Shown here in pieces: positions 29,001 to 37,086 of a stretch of DNA of 64,000 nt. The translations under genes and the position numbers were made by a program. Below the pieces are notes generated by a model. That model saw nothing but the letters and a program-made list of their open reading frames with translations, was not told the DNA's origin and did not search any database. Source of the stretch: Gracilibacter sp. BRH_c7a (GTDB lineage: Bacteria > Bacillota > Desulfitobacteriia > Desulfitobacteriales > Syntrophobotulaceae); the NCBI GenBank assembly GCA_001516055.1, contig LOEZ01000077.1, forward strand, positions 23,690 through 87,689. The letters are read 5' to 3'. Numbering within the stretch: position 1 is the stretch's first letter; the number at the start of each line of letters is the position of its first letter.

Positions 29001-29023
29001 TAGGCGGCTAATATAGCCGCCTA
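29001..29023. promoter_or_regulatory. Perfect hairpin between peptide gene and radical SAM gene
   Basis: TAGGCGGCT and AGCCGCCTA form a nine-pair stem around AATAT, directly after the peptide stop codon. No T-run follows on the minus strand, so it is not a classical terminator. In peptide operons a hairpin here often protects the upstream message or limits read-through, giving more precursor than enzyme. Confidence 0.6.
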
Positions 29024-29027
29024 TGTA

Positions 29028-29135
29028 TTAGTCATGACATCCTTCAACTACCTTTGATGATTTTGCACAACACTGAGCAGTTTTGATATCGGAACAACAA
29101 GAACTTTTATTATTCTTATTTGTTACCTTTCTCAT
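29028..29135 (-). CDS. Cys-rich 35-residue peptide, candidate radical SAM substrate
   Basis: The ribosome site AAGGAGGTGA, eight bases before the ATG, is one of the strongest in the window, which makes this short frame credible. The product is basic at its N-terminus, with Cys at positions 13, 14, 22, 23 and 33 (SSCCSD, AQCCAK, EGCHD). It begins 13 bases after the methyltransferase gene and precedes a SPASM-type maturase. I infer a ribosomally made, modified peptide; a metal-binding thiol peptide is the main alternative. I recognise no named family. Confidence 0.65.
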   Translation of the reverse strand: MRKVTNKNNKSSCCSDIKTAQCCAKSSKVVEGCHD

Positions 29136-29148
29136 TCTAATCACCTCC

Positions 29149-29796
29149 TTAACGTGCTTTATATGCTCTTATCGTTAAACTTATAAAGGCATATCCATTT
29201 TTTAAGTATTCTCTTCTTTTGAGAATCTCAATCTCTTTGAAGCCAGCTTTTTTTATGCTGCTTAAATATTCTTTTTCAGTTATAGCACCACCAAAGCAGG
29301 AAGCCCACTGCAAAGGGTCATTTTTAATTGATTCCGGTAAAGGAGACTTAGTCACAGCATCGGAGACAACAAATTTTCCTCCATCTTTTAAAACCCTGTG
29401 AATTTCCTGATAAACCCTTGATTTATCCCTAGCATGATTTATTACACAGTTGCTCATGGCAGCATTGAAACTTTCGTTTTCAAATGGTAGATTCTCAATA
29501 TCACCGACTACGAATTCTATATTTGCAATATTTTGTTTCTTGGCATTTTCTTCTGCCACATTCAGCATGTTTGATGTTAAATCTAAACCTACAGCCTTAC
29601 CAGATTCTCCCACTAATTTCGCTGCATCTATAGTCTCTATCCCTCTTCCACAACCTAGATCCAGTACTCTGTCCCCAGACTCCAATTCCAGGAAACTAAG
29701 ATTGTTTCCGCAGCTTAGATTACTTTCGTTCTCGCTTTCCTTTGCATATCTTAATTCAACTTTATTTTTTATTTCATTCACATTGTTAACTCCCAT
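29149..29796 (-). CDS. ArsM-like SAM-dependent methyltransferase
   Basis: A class I methyltransferase fold is shown by LDLGCGRGIETIDAA (SAM site) and the acidic GLDLTSNML. The segments SNCVINHARDKSRVYQEIHRVL and WASCFGGA match the two conserved Cys regions of arsenite methyltransferases, but the N-terminal double-Cys part of ArsM is absent; only SCG remains. It could methylate arsenite or a peptide thiol. It is first in the operon, with the AGGGGG ribosome site inside a CsoR/CstR-like operator. Confidence 0.75.
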   Translation of the reverse strand: MGVNNVNEIKNKVELRYAKESENESNLSCGNNLSFLELESGDRVLDLGCGRGIETIDAAKLVGESGKAVGLDLTSNMLNVAEENAKKQNIANIEFVVGDIENLPFENESFNAAMSNCVINHARDKSRVYQEIHRVLKDGGKFVVSDAVTKSPLPESIKNDPLQWASCFGGAITEKEYLSSIKKAGFKEIEILKRREYLKNGYAFISLTIRAYKAR

Positions 29797-29798
29797 AT

Positions 29799-29844
29799 AT
29801 ACCCCCTACGGGTATATAATACTAATTTCTTAAACCATAGTCAA
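29799..29844 (-). promoter_or_regulatory. Promoter with CsoR/CstR-like operator for the Cys-peptide operon
   Basis: Reading leftward, TTGACT (29844-29839), a 17-base spacer and TATTAT (29821-29816) form a near-ideal sigma-A promoter. ATACCC-N5-GGGTAT (29799-29815, an inverted repeat of the class recognised by CsoR/CstR repressors) starts at the very next base, covering the transcription start and the ribosome site. Repression relieved by copper(I) or persulfide is expected; which one cannot be told from DNA. Confidence 0.7.
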
Positions 29845-29855
29845 CTTATTTATTT

Positions 29856-29902
29856 CGAAAAGTGGAATTAATGGGACGGTTTCACCGCCCTTTAATTCCA
29901 CT
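29856..29902 (-). terminator. Terminator of the hydrogenase operon
   Basis: AGTGGAATTAA pairs with TTAATTCCACT, with further inner pairs GGG/CCC and GGT/ACC, making a long stem that begins at the hyaD stop codon. On the minus strand it is followed by TTTCGAAAT, a modest T-run. Confidence 0.7.
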
Positions 29903-30386
29903 ATAGCTTCCAGTTCTCTATGTAATTAAGAACTATTTCTATTGCTTTTGGCACACTCTTCTGAATGGTTTCTGTCAATTCTATACCCCAATCCAAACTT
30001 TGTGGTTGGATACCGACAACTATAATCTCGTCAGGGCTGATGCCCATAAACTCACCCCAAAATAGAACCTCAGCAAAACCCATTTGATGAAGAGACAATT
30101 TTTTAGTTGTAAATCTAGGTACTTGATCATTTGTCCATTGAATGATTTGGCCAGGGGCTTGGCCGGCATCAACTGCGTCAAGGACTATCAAATAATTATG
30201 GCGTTCAATGAAATCCAGTAATTCCAAGCCTGAAGTAGCTCCATCAAGGGTTTCAACATCCAAAGGCAAATGCTCACGAAGTCCTTCAAGTAAATGAATG
30301 CCTACCCCCTCATCTGTACGTAATAAGTTTCCTAGTGCCAGGACCCCGATATTTGGATTAAGTTCTGAGGCAATTCTCTTGGTCAT
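29901..30386 (-). CDS. hyaD: Hydrogenase maturation protease HyaD
   Basis: The 161-residue protein has the GNLLRTDEGVGIHL signature, the second metal-binding Asp in VLDAVDAG and the conserved His in SLHQMGFAE of nickel-binding endopeptidases that trim the large hydrogenase subunit after nickel insertion. Its ATG overlaps the hyaC stop by four bases. The large subunit in this operon ends with a matching cleavable tail, so it is the likely substrate. The hyp genes for metal-centre assembly are not in the window. Confidence 0.92.
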   Translation of the reverse strand: MTKRIASELNPNIGVLALGNLLRTDEGVGIHLLEGLREHLPLDVETLDGATSGLELLDFIERHNYLIVLDAVDAGQAPGQIIQWTNDQVPRFTTKKLSLHQMGFAEVLFWGEFMGISPDEIIVVGIQPQSLDWGIELTETIQKSVPKAIEIVLNYIENWKL

Positions 30387-31144
30387 GGTTTATTGGCCTT
30401 AGGCACGAACTCGTTTGCTAAACGTTTATTGGAATGAACATTGGAGGACAAGTCAAATTTATACCCATTAATTATAGAGGAAATTGTACCATCATCATCC
30501 AAGATATCTTGTCTTATAACCATATAGAGATGCCCTAGCAGGAATATGACATAACCCCAGGCAAAGAGATGATGGAACATTCTTACTTGGCTTTCACTGT
30601 TAAAAGCCGGAATAACCCAAGAGAAGAGGCTTCCTAATATCCCACTTTGATCAGTACCCACCCGCATAGCAAAACCGGTCAGAATCATAATTCCACTCGC
30701 CAGCCAGACAAAAAAGAAATACATTAACTGGGCCAAAGAATTGTGTCCTAAACTATTTTGATGCTCAGATTTCATGAAGAGATAATATTTAATGGTTGAT
30801 ACCATATTTCCCCAAAAGTTCTTTTGCCAAAAACGCATTTTTGAATATTCGTTGCCAACTATAAACCAATAAAGACGAAATATTAGATTAGCTGTAAATA
30901 TGTAAGCAGTAACTCCATGCCAATAACGAATCGTTCCCATGACAAAATTCTGTGTAGCTTCTCCGGGGGCAACGAGTAGGGGTTTTGCTATATACATTCC
31001 TGTAAGGAATAATATCACAATAGCAAAGACATTAATCCAATGAAAAATACGAACCGGAAACTGCCATACATAGACAGGACGACGGTCCGAATCGTGTGGT
31101 ATATGTTCTATAGACGAGGTGCTTTTGCTTGTAGTTCCTGCCAT
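30383..31144 (-). CDS. hyaC: [NiFe] hydrogenase cytochrome b subunit HyaC
   Basis: This 253-residue membrane protein has four main helices and the family histidines: VRIFHWINV in helix 1, RYWHGVTAY before helix 2, and MFHHLFAWGY with GHLYMVIR near helix 4, which bind two b haems. It anchors the hydrogenase and passes electrons from hydrogen to menaquinone. The ATG has AAAGGAGGA at a normal distance. It lies between hyaB and hyaD. Confidence 0.92.
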   Translation of the reverse strand: MAGTTSKSTSSIEHIPHDSDRRPVYVWQFPVRIFHWINVFAIVILFLTGMYIAKPLLVAPGEATQNFVMGTIRYWHGVTAYIFTANLIFRLYWFIVGNEYSKMRFWQKNFWGNMVSTIKYYLFMKSEHQNSLGHNSLAQLMYFFFVWLASGIMILTGFAMRVGTDQSGILGSLFSWVIPAFNSESQVRMFHHLFAWGYVIFLLGHLYMVIRQDILDDDGTISSIINGYKFDLSSNVHSNKRLANEFVPKANKP

Positions 31145-31162
31145 GGTGATTCCTCCTTTTGG

Positions 31163-32878
31163 TCATAAACTGGTGATTCGTAGCGTTTCTTTTCCCTCTG
31201 GTGTTAACAAATGCGTTGAACACGCAATACAAGGATCAAAGGAATGGATAGTACGTAACAATTCTAGCGGTTGATCAGCAACTGCCATAGGGGTATCTAA
31301 TAAGGAAGCTTCGTAAGGGCCCTTTTGTCCATTCATATCACGGGGAGAAGCATTCCAAGTTGTTGGGACAACGGCTTGATAGCTTGCTATTTTACCACCG
31401 TTAATTTTTACCCAGTGTGCCAATGCTCCCCGAGGTGCTTCTGCTAAACCAATCCCTTGGGACTGAGCAGGCCAACGGCTTGGATCCCATTTTTCTTGAT
31501 TAAAGGTCTGAGAGTCACCTGCTTTAATATTGGCGATTAGATCAGAGTAAAAACCTGCTAAATGATCGACACAATATTTTGCTTCCAAGGCCCTGGCAAG
31601 TGTACGCCCTAAGGTTGAGAACAGGGCATTTACCGGAAGGTCCAGTCTGGTAAGAGCATCGTCAACCAAGCTGCGAATTTCTTGATTCCCTCTGGCATAA
31701 GCTACAACGAAGCGGGCTAGAGGGCCAACTTCCATAGCATGACCTTGCCAACGCGGAGTTTTAAGCCAACTGTATTTTTTGTTCTCATCTAAATTCTGGT
31801 AAGGCGGTTTCGGTCCGTCATAAGCCGGTTCTGTTTTTCCTTGCCAAGGATGTAATCCAGCGTTGTTATCATCATATTTATACCAGGAATGCGTCACAAA
31901 TTCCTGAATTTGATTGGGATCTTTCAGATCAACATCGTACACTTTGGTTAAATCCCGATCTAAAACTGCTCCGCCAGGGAACAGATAGCTGCTTGGGTCG
32001 CTGATGTCGGTAAGCGGTACACCACCATAAGCAAGAAAGTTACCCACACCGCCACCCCAAAGGTCACCTTTATAAAAACCGCCAATAGCAAAGATATCGG
32101 GTATCAGCACTTTGTCGATAAATTCCTGGGCTTCATCAATTTTAGTTTTAACTAAGTTTAAGCGTTCCATGTTAATAACATGGACATCATTCAGGTTAAT
32201 AGTAGAAGAATGACCACCTACCAGATAGTTGGGATGGGGATTTTTCCCCCCGAATACAGTATGAATTTTGGCGATTTCTTTCTGCCAGTTTAAGGCTTCC
32301 AAGTAGTGAGCGACTGCCATCAGATCTCCTTCGGGGGGTAATCTATAGGCAGGATGACCCCAGTAAGCATTTGCAAAAATGCCGAGCTGACCACTTTCTA
32401 CGAAGTTTTTGACTTTATTTTGGACATCTCGGAAATAACCTTCTGACGAATTGGGCCAGTTAGAAATAGACATCGCCAAGGAACTCGTTGCTTTGGGATC
32501 TGCCTTAAGAGCATTGACTACATCAACCCAATCAAACCCATGGAGATGATAGAGATGAATCACATGGTCCTGAACAAATTGAGTTAAGGTCATGATATTG
32601 CGGATATAGTTAGCATTTTTAGGAATAGGGTAATCTAAGGCATCTTCGACCGCCCGGATAGAGGCAATCGCATGAATGTGGGTACAGACCCCACAGATTC
32701 GCTGGACAAAAGCCCAAGCATCTCGCGGATCTCTGTTCTCAACAATTTTTTCAATTCCTCTAAACATGGTGCCGGAACATAAAGCGTCAGTGATTCTTGT
32801 ACCGTCAACAACGGCTTCAATTCGTAAATGACCTTCGATTCGAGTAATAGGATCTACTACGATTCTTTTTGTTGCCAT
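31163..32878 (-). CDS. hyaB: [NiFe] hydrogenase large subunit HyaB
   Basis: The nickel-iron site is formed by RICGVCTH (C62 and C65 from this start) and the C-terminal DPCIACSTH. After that His a 15-residue tail remains, to be removed by HyaD. The length (571 residues) is normal for group 1 uptake hydrogenases. The start at 32878 gives the standard MATKRIVVDPITRIEGH; an in-frame codon at 32950 would add an unlikely hydrophobic leader. Exported with HyaA by the Tat route. It oxidises hydrogen outside the membrane. Confidence 0.95.
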   Translation of the reverse strand: MATKRIVVDPITRIEGHLRIEAVVDGTRITDALCSGTMFRGIEKIVENRDPRDAWAFVQRICGVCTHIHAIASIRAVEDALDYPIPKNANYIRNIMTLTQFVQDHVIHLYHLHGFDWVDVVNALKADPKATSSLAMSISNWPNSSEGYFRDVQNKVKNFVESGQLGIFANAYWGHPAYRLPPEGDLMAVAHYLEALNWQKEIAKIHTVFGGKNPHPNYLVGGHSSTINLNDVHVINMERLNLVKTKIDEAQEFIDKVLIPDIFAIGGFYKGDLWGGGVGNFLAYGGVPLTDISDPSSYLFPGGAVLDRDLTKVYDVDLKDPNQIQEFVTHSWYKYDDNNAGLHPWQGKTEPAYDGPKPPYQNLDENKKYSWLKTPRWQGHAMEVGPLARFVVAYARGNQEIRSLVDDALTRLDLPVNALFSTLGRTLARALEAKYCVDHLAGFYSDLIANIKAGDSQTFNQEKWDPSRWPAQSQGIGLAEAPRGALAHWVKINGGKIASYQAVVPTTWNASPRDMNGQKGPYEASLLDTPMAVADQPLELLRTIHSFDPCIACSTHLLTPEGKETLRITSL

Positions 32879-32985
32879 AGATTCAAAACCTTTCTTTCTC
32901 ATTAAAACGGAGTATAGATAAATCCTTTGGAATAACGAATAAGTAAACAAGCTAGGAATTAGTATACAAACTAGTCTTAGAGAAA

Positions 32986-34083
32986 CTAATCTGCTTTTTT
33001 GCTCTCCTTACTTTTATCAGATTTCTCCCGTCCTTTAATAACTGCAGTAGCCGTTCCATGGGCAATAACCCCGACTCCGGCAGCACCTAAGGCCGCCAGA
33101 CCAATCTGGTCGGGATTCTTACCTATGACATTATTAGGGATTTCAGCAAGGTGAGTGTAAAACGGAGTGCTGGTATCATACCAATTATTCTCGGAACAAG
33201 CCATACAGGGATGACCTGATTTTACCGGAAAACTCACGCCGTTATTCCATTCTGTAACAGCACAGGCATTATAAGCTACAGGTCCCTTACAACCAAGCTT
33301 ATATAGACACCATCCTTTCTTAGCTCCTTCATCATCAAACTCTTCTACAAATTGCCCAGCATCGAAAAAGGCACGCCGAACACAGCCATCATGCACCCGT
33401 TTGGAATAAAAGGCTTTTGGTCGTCCTAAACTGGTGAGTTCTGGAATTTCCCCGAAGGTTACATAATGAACAATGGTACCTGTGATAACTTCTGCTATTG
33501 GAGGACACCCTGGAACATCTATTACCGGTTTGTTTTTAACAATTCTGCGAATAGGCACAGCCTCCGTTGGATTAGGATAAGCACCTTGTACACAGGCATT
33601 AGTAGCACAGGATCCATAAGCGATGACTGCTGCTGCACCATCAGCACATTCTTTTAGCAAGTCGTTAGCAGTCCTGCCGCCAATGGTGCAATAGATTCCG
33701 CCTTCAGCCAGCGTTGCACTGCCCTCAACCACTAAAACGTACTTACCATAATTATCCTGCATGGATTTGAGTCGTGCTGCCTCAGCTTGAAATCCAGCTG
33801 CAGCTTGAAGGGGCTCCATATAATCGAGCGAGATCATATTAAATATCAAATCAGCAAACAAAGGGTGAGCAGAACGAATGAAGGATTCGGCACAACAGGT
33901 GCATTCCTGTAGATTGAGATAGATAACGGGCATACGCGACTTGTTTTCTAAAGCCTTAACTATTTTGGGGACGGCACTTAAATCAAGTCCTAGCATTGCA
34001 GCTGTAATCGTACAAAACTTTAGAAAGTCACGACGGGATACTCCTTTGCGGCGGGCCCAATCATAATAACTACCCTCTTTCAA
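32986..34083 (-). CDS. hyaA: [NiFe] hydrogenase small subunit HyaA, six-Cys proximal cluster
   Basis: A Tat signal (SRRDFLKF, residues 16-23) precedes the iron-sulfur subunit. Cys 61, 63, 64, 159, 164 and 193 (ECTCCAES, GSCATNACVQ, PGCPP) form the six-Cys set that holds the [4Fe-3S] proximal cluster of oxygen-tolerant enzymes such as E. coli Hyd-1; ordinary enzymes have four. The distal and medial clusters follow (VHDGC, CLYKLGC, HPCMAC). A C-terminal membrane helix (about 327-350) anchors it. The start is TTG after AAGGGGG. Confidence 0.94.
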   Translation of the reverse strand: MKEGSYYDWARRKGVSRRDFLKFCTITAAMLGLDLSAVPKIVKALENKSRMPVIYLNLQECTCCAESFIRSAHPLFADLIFNMISLDYMEPLQAAAGFQAEAARLKSMQDNYGKYVLVVEGSATLAEGGIYCTIGGRTANDLLKECADGAAAVIAYGSCATNACVQGAYPNPTEAVPIRRIVKNKPVIDVPGCPPIAEVITGTIVHYVTFGEIPELTSLGRPKAFYSKRVHDGCVRRAFFDAGQFVEEFDDEGAKKGWCLYKLGCKGPVAYNACAVTEWNNGVSFPVKSGHPCMACSENNWYDTSTPFYTHLAEIPNNVIGKNPDQIGLAALGAAGVGVIAHGTATAVIKGREKSDKSKESKKAD

Positions 34084-34322
34084 ATTTATTCCCCCTTATG
34101 AGGCTAGCTAGATATTATTGTGTGGCAAAAATTATATTTTATTCAGTAACCCATTTTCAAATTCACGCTTTAAGAAATTGATCAGTAGCATTTCAGAAGA
34201 TGGTATTTCTGTAGCAAGTAATAATATCAATATAGAGATCAATTAAAAGAAATATAATAATGGAATTGATGGTAAAATGGAAGCAATGAAATATTTGTAA
34301 AATTTCTGCTGGAGGTGCTGTT

Positions 34323-35483
34323 GTGAAGATATTGTCTCAAATATTTAAACGTAAGAAAGAGAACCAACTGTTCGAGGCCATGCAGATTGAAGTTTGTGCT
34401 TCTTGTAATATCCGTTGTACCTTTTGCCCAACTACCCACCAGCATCACCACTACGGTATTGACACCATGGATTTGGAACTTTTTCAAAAGCTAGCACTTT
34501 ATTTTCCCTGGTTTAAGTGGGTTTATTTACAAGGGTGGGGTGAGCCATTATTACATAAAGATATTTGGCAGATGGTTCAACTGGCTAAAGGGGCTGGGGT
34601 TAAAGTTGGTTTTACTACCAACGGCACTCTCCTGAACCAGGACGCCCTTGACAATATTTTTAGAATGGGAGTGGATCAGATTTCCACATCCATCGCTGGA
34701 GCTACTTCGGAGAGCCATGGAAGATTACGAGTAGGGTCACAGCTGGAGCAAATCGGAATAAATGTTGTGAACCTTCTTCAACAGCGACGGGCCAAAGGGA
34801 TAAATCGACCCAGGGTGAGTATTTCCTATATGTTGACCAAAGATAGCATACATGAGCTACCTGAAGCACTGAAGCTGGCTTTGAGTTGGGGAGTAGATGA
34901 TTTCTATACAACCAACCTCGATTATGTTTTTAACCAGCTGGCTGATGAGCAAAAGGTTTTTTGTTGGGATGAAGAGGAACAAAAATCTTCATCGGGGAGT
35001 ATGGAAGCAAATTTAAGGCAGTATCAGGAGTATCTTGATGTAGCTGCCAGTCTGGCAAGTAAGAAGAAAATTTCTTTTCGTTCTTGCAAGCTCGCTGCCA
35101 AGGAGCAGGAGGCATCTTGCGAACTAAACCCTAACAAGTATGTCTTCATTACTGTCCGTGGTGATGTAACCCCTTGCACTTATCTAGCTAGAATGGAAAA
35201 TCCTAAGATATTTCGCGGCCAGTCTTATAAGTTTCCTTGTCAATCCTTTGGTAACATCCAACAATCAGGTTTAAGTCAAATCTTAGAAGGTGAGGAGTAC
35301 AGAGAGTTTTGTCTGCCCTTCAAAAAGAGGGAGCAAGCCTTAACTCGGTTAATGTCTGCGTTTATTGATTATGAACCTAGCCTGTTACGCATTCATCAAG
35401 CAGAAGAAGAGTATAGCCAGCATTTAGAAGAAAATTCTCTGCCCAAGCCCTGTCAAGTATGTCCTAAGCCCTTTGGGGTTTGA
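34323..35483 (+). CDS. Radical SAM protein with SPASM-like C-terminus
   Basis: The cluster motif CASCNIRCTFC lies near residues 25-35, followed by the EPLL and TNGTLL segments of the radical SAM barrel. The C-terminal part has FITVRGDVTPCTYLAR and a final CQVCPKP, like a reduced SPASM domain. The substrate is unknown. The GTG start has GGAGGTG five bases upstream. It is divergent from hyaA and converges on the cytochrome genes, so it may serve hydrogenase or cytochrome maturation, but no short peptide substrate is evident beside it. Confidence 0.8.
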   Translation: MKILSQIFKRKKENQLFEAMQIEVCASCNIRCTFCPTTHQHHHYGIDTMDLELFQKLALYFPWFKWVYLQGWGEPLLHKDIWQMVQLAKGAGVKVGFTTNGTLLNQDALDNIFRMGVDQISTSIAGATSESHGRLRVGSQLEQIGINVVNLLQQRRAKGINRPRVSISYMLTKDSIHELPEALKLALSWGVDDFYTTNLDYVFNQLADEQKVFCWDEEEQKSSSGSMEANLRQYQEYLDVAASLASKKKISFRSCKLAAKEQEASCELNPNKYVFITVRGDVTPCTYLARMENPKIFRGQSYKFPCQSFGNIQQSGLSQILEGEEYREFCLPFKKREQALTRLMSAFIDYEPSLLRIHQAEEEYSQHLEENSLPKPCQVCPKPFGV

Positions 35484-35489
35484 ACCGTT

Positions 35490-35597
35490 CTAAGTTGAGT
35501 GGAATCCCCAGATGAGGATTACTACAAGTATTACCGCATAAAATATCATCTGAAATATGGTCAAGGGTAGACTTTTTCTATATTTGTAATCATCCAA
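35490..35597 (-). CDS. One-helix membrane miniprotein of 35 residues
   Basis: AAGGAGG lies nine bases before a TTG start. The product has a charged N-terminus (DDYKYRK) and one hydrophobic helix from about residue 11 to 31, ending GFHST. It begins 19 bases after the cytochrome b gene in the same direction, so it looks like the third gene of that operon and a possible small subunit of the cytochrome b/c complex. No homologue is known to me; the call rests on the ribosome site, the helix and the position. Confidence 0.55.
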   Translation of the reverse strand: MDDYKYRKSLPLTIFQMIFYAVILVVILIWGFHST

Positions 35598-35616
35598 AAT
35601 ATTCTTCCTCCTTCTG

Positions 35617-36315
35617 TTATTTCCTAGCCAGCTTTCCGTTTTCAGCATCGAGTCTTTCCAATTCCAATGGATGGTCTTCTTCCATTTCTTTTCTAGTAAT
35701 TATCCCTCTGTACCACACATGATTCATCGGGAAGAACTTAGGACCGAAGTGGACGTTGAAGAAGTGCCAAATAAAAATAGCACTGATAGCTAAGATGGCT
35801 TCGTCAGTATGAGCGTATCTCGCTGAATCAACTACCCAACGTGGCATATACTGGGTGAAAAACTGCGGAAACCACAACATTAAGCCTGACCCGCCCATAA
35901 TGGCCATACCCCAGAATACAGCCCAGTAATCGAATTTTTCTTTATAGGTGAAACGGTCAAATTTAGGTGGGAATTTTTTAAATCCCAACAAAAACTGGAC
36001 GTCATGGATAACATCGGAAAAGTCTTTGGCCCTTGGCACCGTTGCCCAGGACATTTTTTTTGTGATTAGAGGATTAACCACCAGGTAAATTAAGTGATAA
36101 ACGGAGACCGCCAACATAACAACTGCTGCTACCAGATGGACGGCAAACATATTATCGAAACCACCGTGCATTGAAACAATCCATTGGGAAATCCTACTTT
36201 GCTCAAACTTAATGGGCAATCCAGTAATTGTTAAAACGAAAAAACTGGTGAACATCCCGATATGCTGGATGCGCTGATGGATATCTAAACGTTGAAAAAC
36301 CTGTTCTTTGGCCAC
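35617..36315 (-). CDS. Membrane cytochrome b (b561/formate dehydrogenase gamma type)
   Basis: The 232-residue protein has four or five membrane helices with histidines placed for two b haems (IHQRIQHIGMF, FAVHLVAAV, VYHLIYL, IWHFFNVHFG). It resembles the quinone-reactive subunits of formate dehydrogenase and related complexes. It starts six bases after the pentahaem cytochrome c gene, so the two should form a membrane complex moving electrons between menaquinone and the outside. Confidence 0.85.
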   Translation of the reverse strand: MAKEQVFQRLDIHQRIQHIGMFTSFFVLTITGLPIKFEQSRISQWIVSMHGGFDNMFAVHLVAAVVMLAVSVYHLIYLVVNPLITKKMSWATVPRAKDFSDVIHDVQFLLGFKKFPPKFDRFTYKEKFDYWAVFWGMAIMGGSGLMLWFPQFFTQYMPRWVVDSARYAHTDEAILAISAIFIWHFFNVHFGPKFFPMNHVWYRGIITRKEMEEDHPLELERLDAENGKLARK

Positions 36316-36321
36316 GGTCTG

Positions 36322-36960
36322 TTACCTCCTTTTTCTTTCCCGTAGAATTGCACGCAGGTTTTGGTACAGTTGTAGTTCCATATGGAGAACTAGGGCGGTA
36401 ATTGTTATCAAGGTCAGCCAGATAAAAAACTTGGCTGTATAGTACATAGGTGCTCCTGCACCGAAAGCTGCAAACTTATAATGCTCTTCACCTTCGGCAA
36501 AGCCTGGTGATGCTTGATTATGGCAACTAGCACATGTCTCCGGTATGTTTTCTTTAGCAACTTGGGAATCGGGATTTTCTGAATTTAAAACGTTGTGGGC
36601 ACCGTGGCAATCTACGCAGGTTGCCGACTTTTCGCTGCCAAGATGAACTGCTTTACCATGAAAACTGTCGCCATAACTATCAGTTATTCGACCTTCATGG
36701 CAGAGAGCACAGGTCGCAACGCTCTCTTTTTTATCTAAGGAAGCGTCTTCGGGGTGTGGAAACTTTTCGATGTCTCTGTGGCAACTTACACAACTTAAAA
36801 AGTCGTGTTCCGAACGTTTAACGATAGAACCTTCATCACTATGGCACTGGAGACAATCATCCTGGGCGAGTGTGGTTGTTGGAGTGCCAGCCAAAGCTAG
36901 AAACAATAGCATTATTATGCTTAATAAGCGACGGAACTGTGATTTTTTTTGTATGTACAT
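36322..36960 (-). CDS. Pentahaem cytochrome c with C-terminal membrane anchor
   Basis: A signal peptide (about 1-32) is followed by five CxxCH haem sites: CLQCH (36-40), CVSCH, CALCH, CVDCH and CASCH. One membrane helix lies near residues 180-200, with a basic inner tail. This is the layout of multihaem quinol-dehydrogenase partners. The ATG at 36960 has GAGGTG six bases upstream; a GTG at 36969 overlaps that site. It is the first gene of the cytochrome operon, suggesting electron exchange with a periplasm-side or cell-surface acceptor. Confidence 0.9.
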   Translation of the reverse strand: MYIQKKSQFRRLLSIIMLLFLALAGTPTTTLAQDDCLQCHSDEGSIVKRSEHDFLSCVSCHRDIEKFPHPEDASLDKKESVATCALCHEGRITDSYGDSFHGKAVHLGSEKSATCVDCHGAHNVLNSENPDSQVAKENIPETCASCHNQASPGFAEGEEHYKFAAFGAGAPMYYTAKFFIWLTLITITALVLHMELQLYQNLRAILRERKRR

Positions 36961-37060
36961 AGGCCACACCTCTTTAAAATTAATCGAGTATTAACCTCTT
37001 CTCACCTCATTTTAACGATAAGAGTTCTATACTCGATTGCCAAATTATTATGCCGCAAAA

Positions 37061-37086
37061 AAGCCTGCAGTATTCTCTACAGGCTT
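37061..37086 (-). terminator. Terminator-like hairpin, active on the minus strand
   Basis: AAGCCTG and CAGGCTT form a seven-pair stem; on the minus strand TTTTTT follows directly. No minus-strand gene lies to its right, so it may insulate the cytochrome genes from antisense transcription. The rest of the 300-base gap between the cytochrome c gene and the MoxR gene shows no gene. Confidence 0.55.

Noticed and set aside
29450..29833. Plus-strand frame of 127 codons
   Set aside because: It is the antisense of the methyltransferase gene and runs into its promoter; composition is Ser/Leu-rich as expected of a shadow frame.
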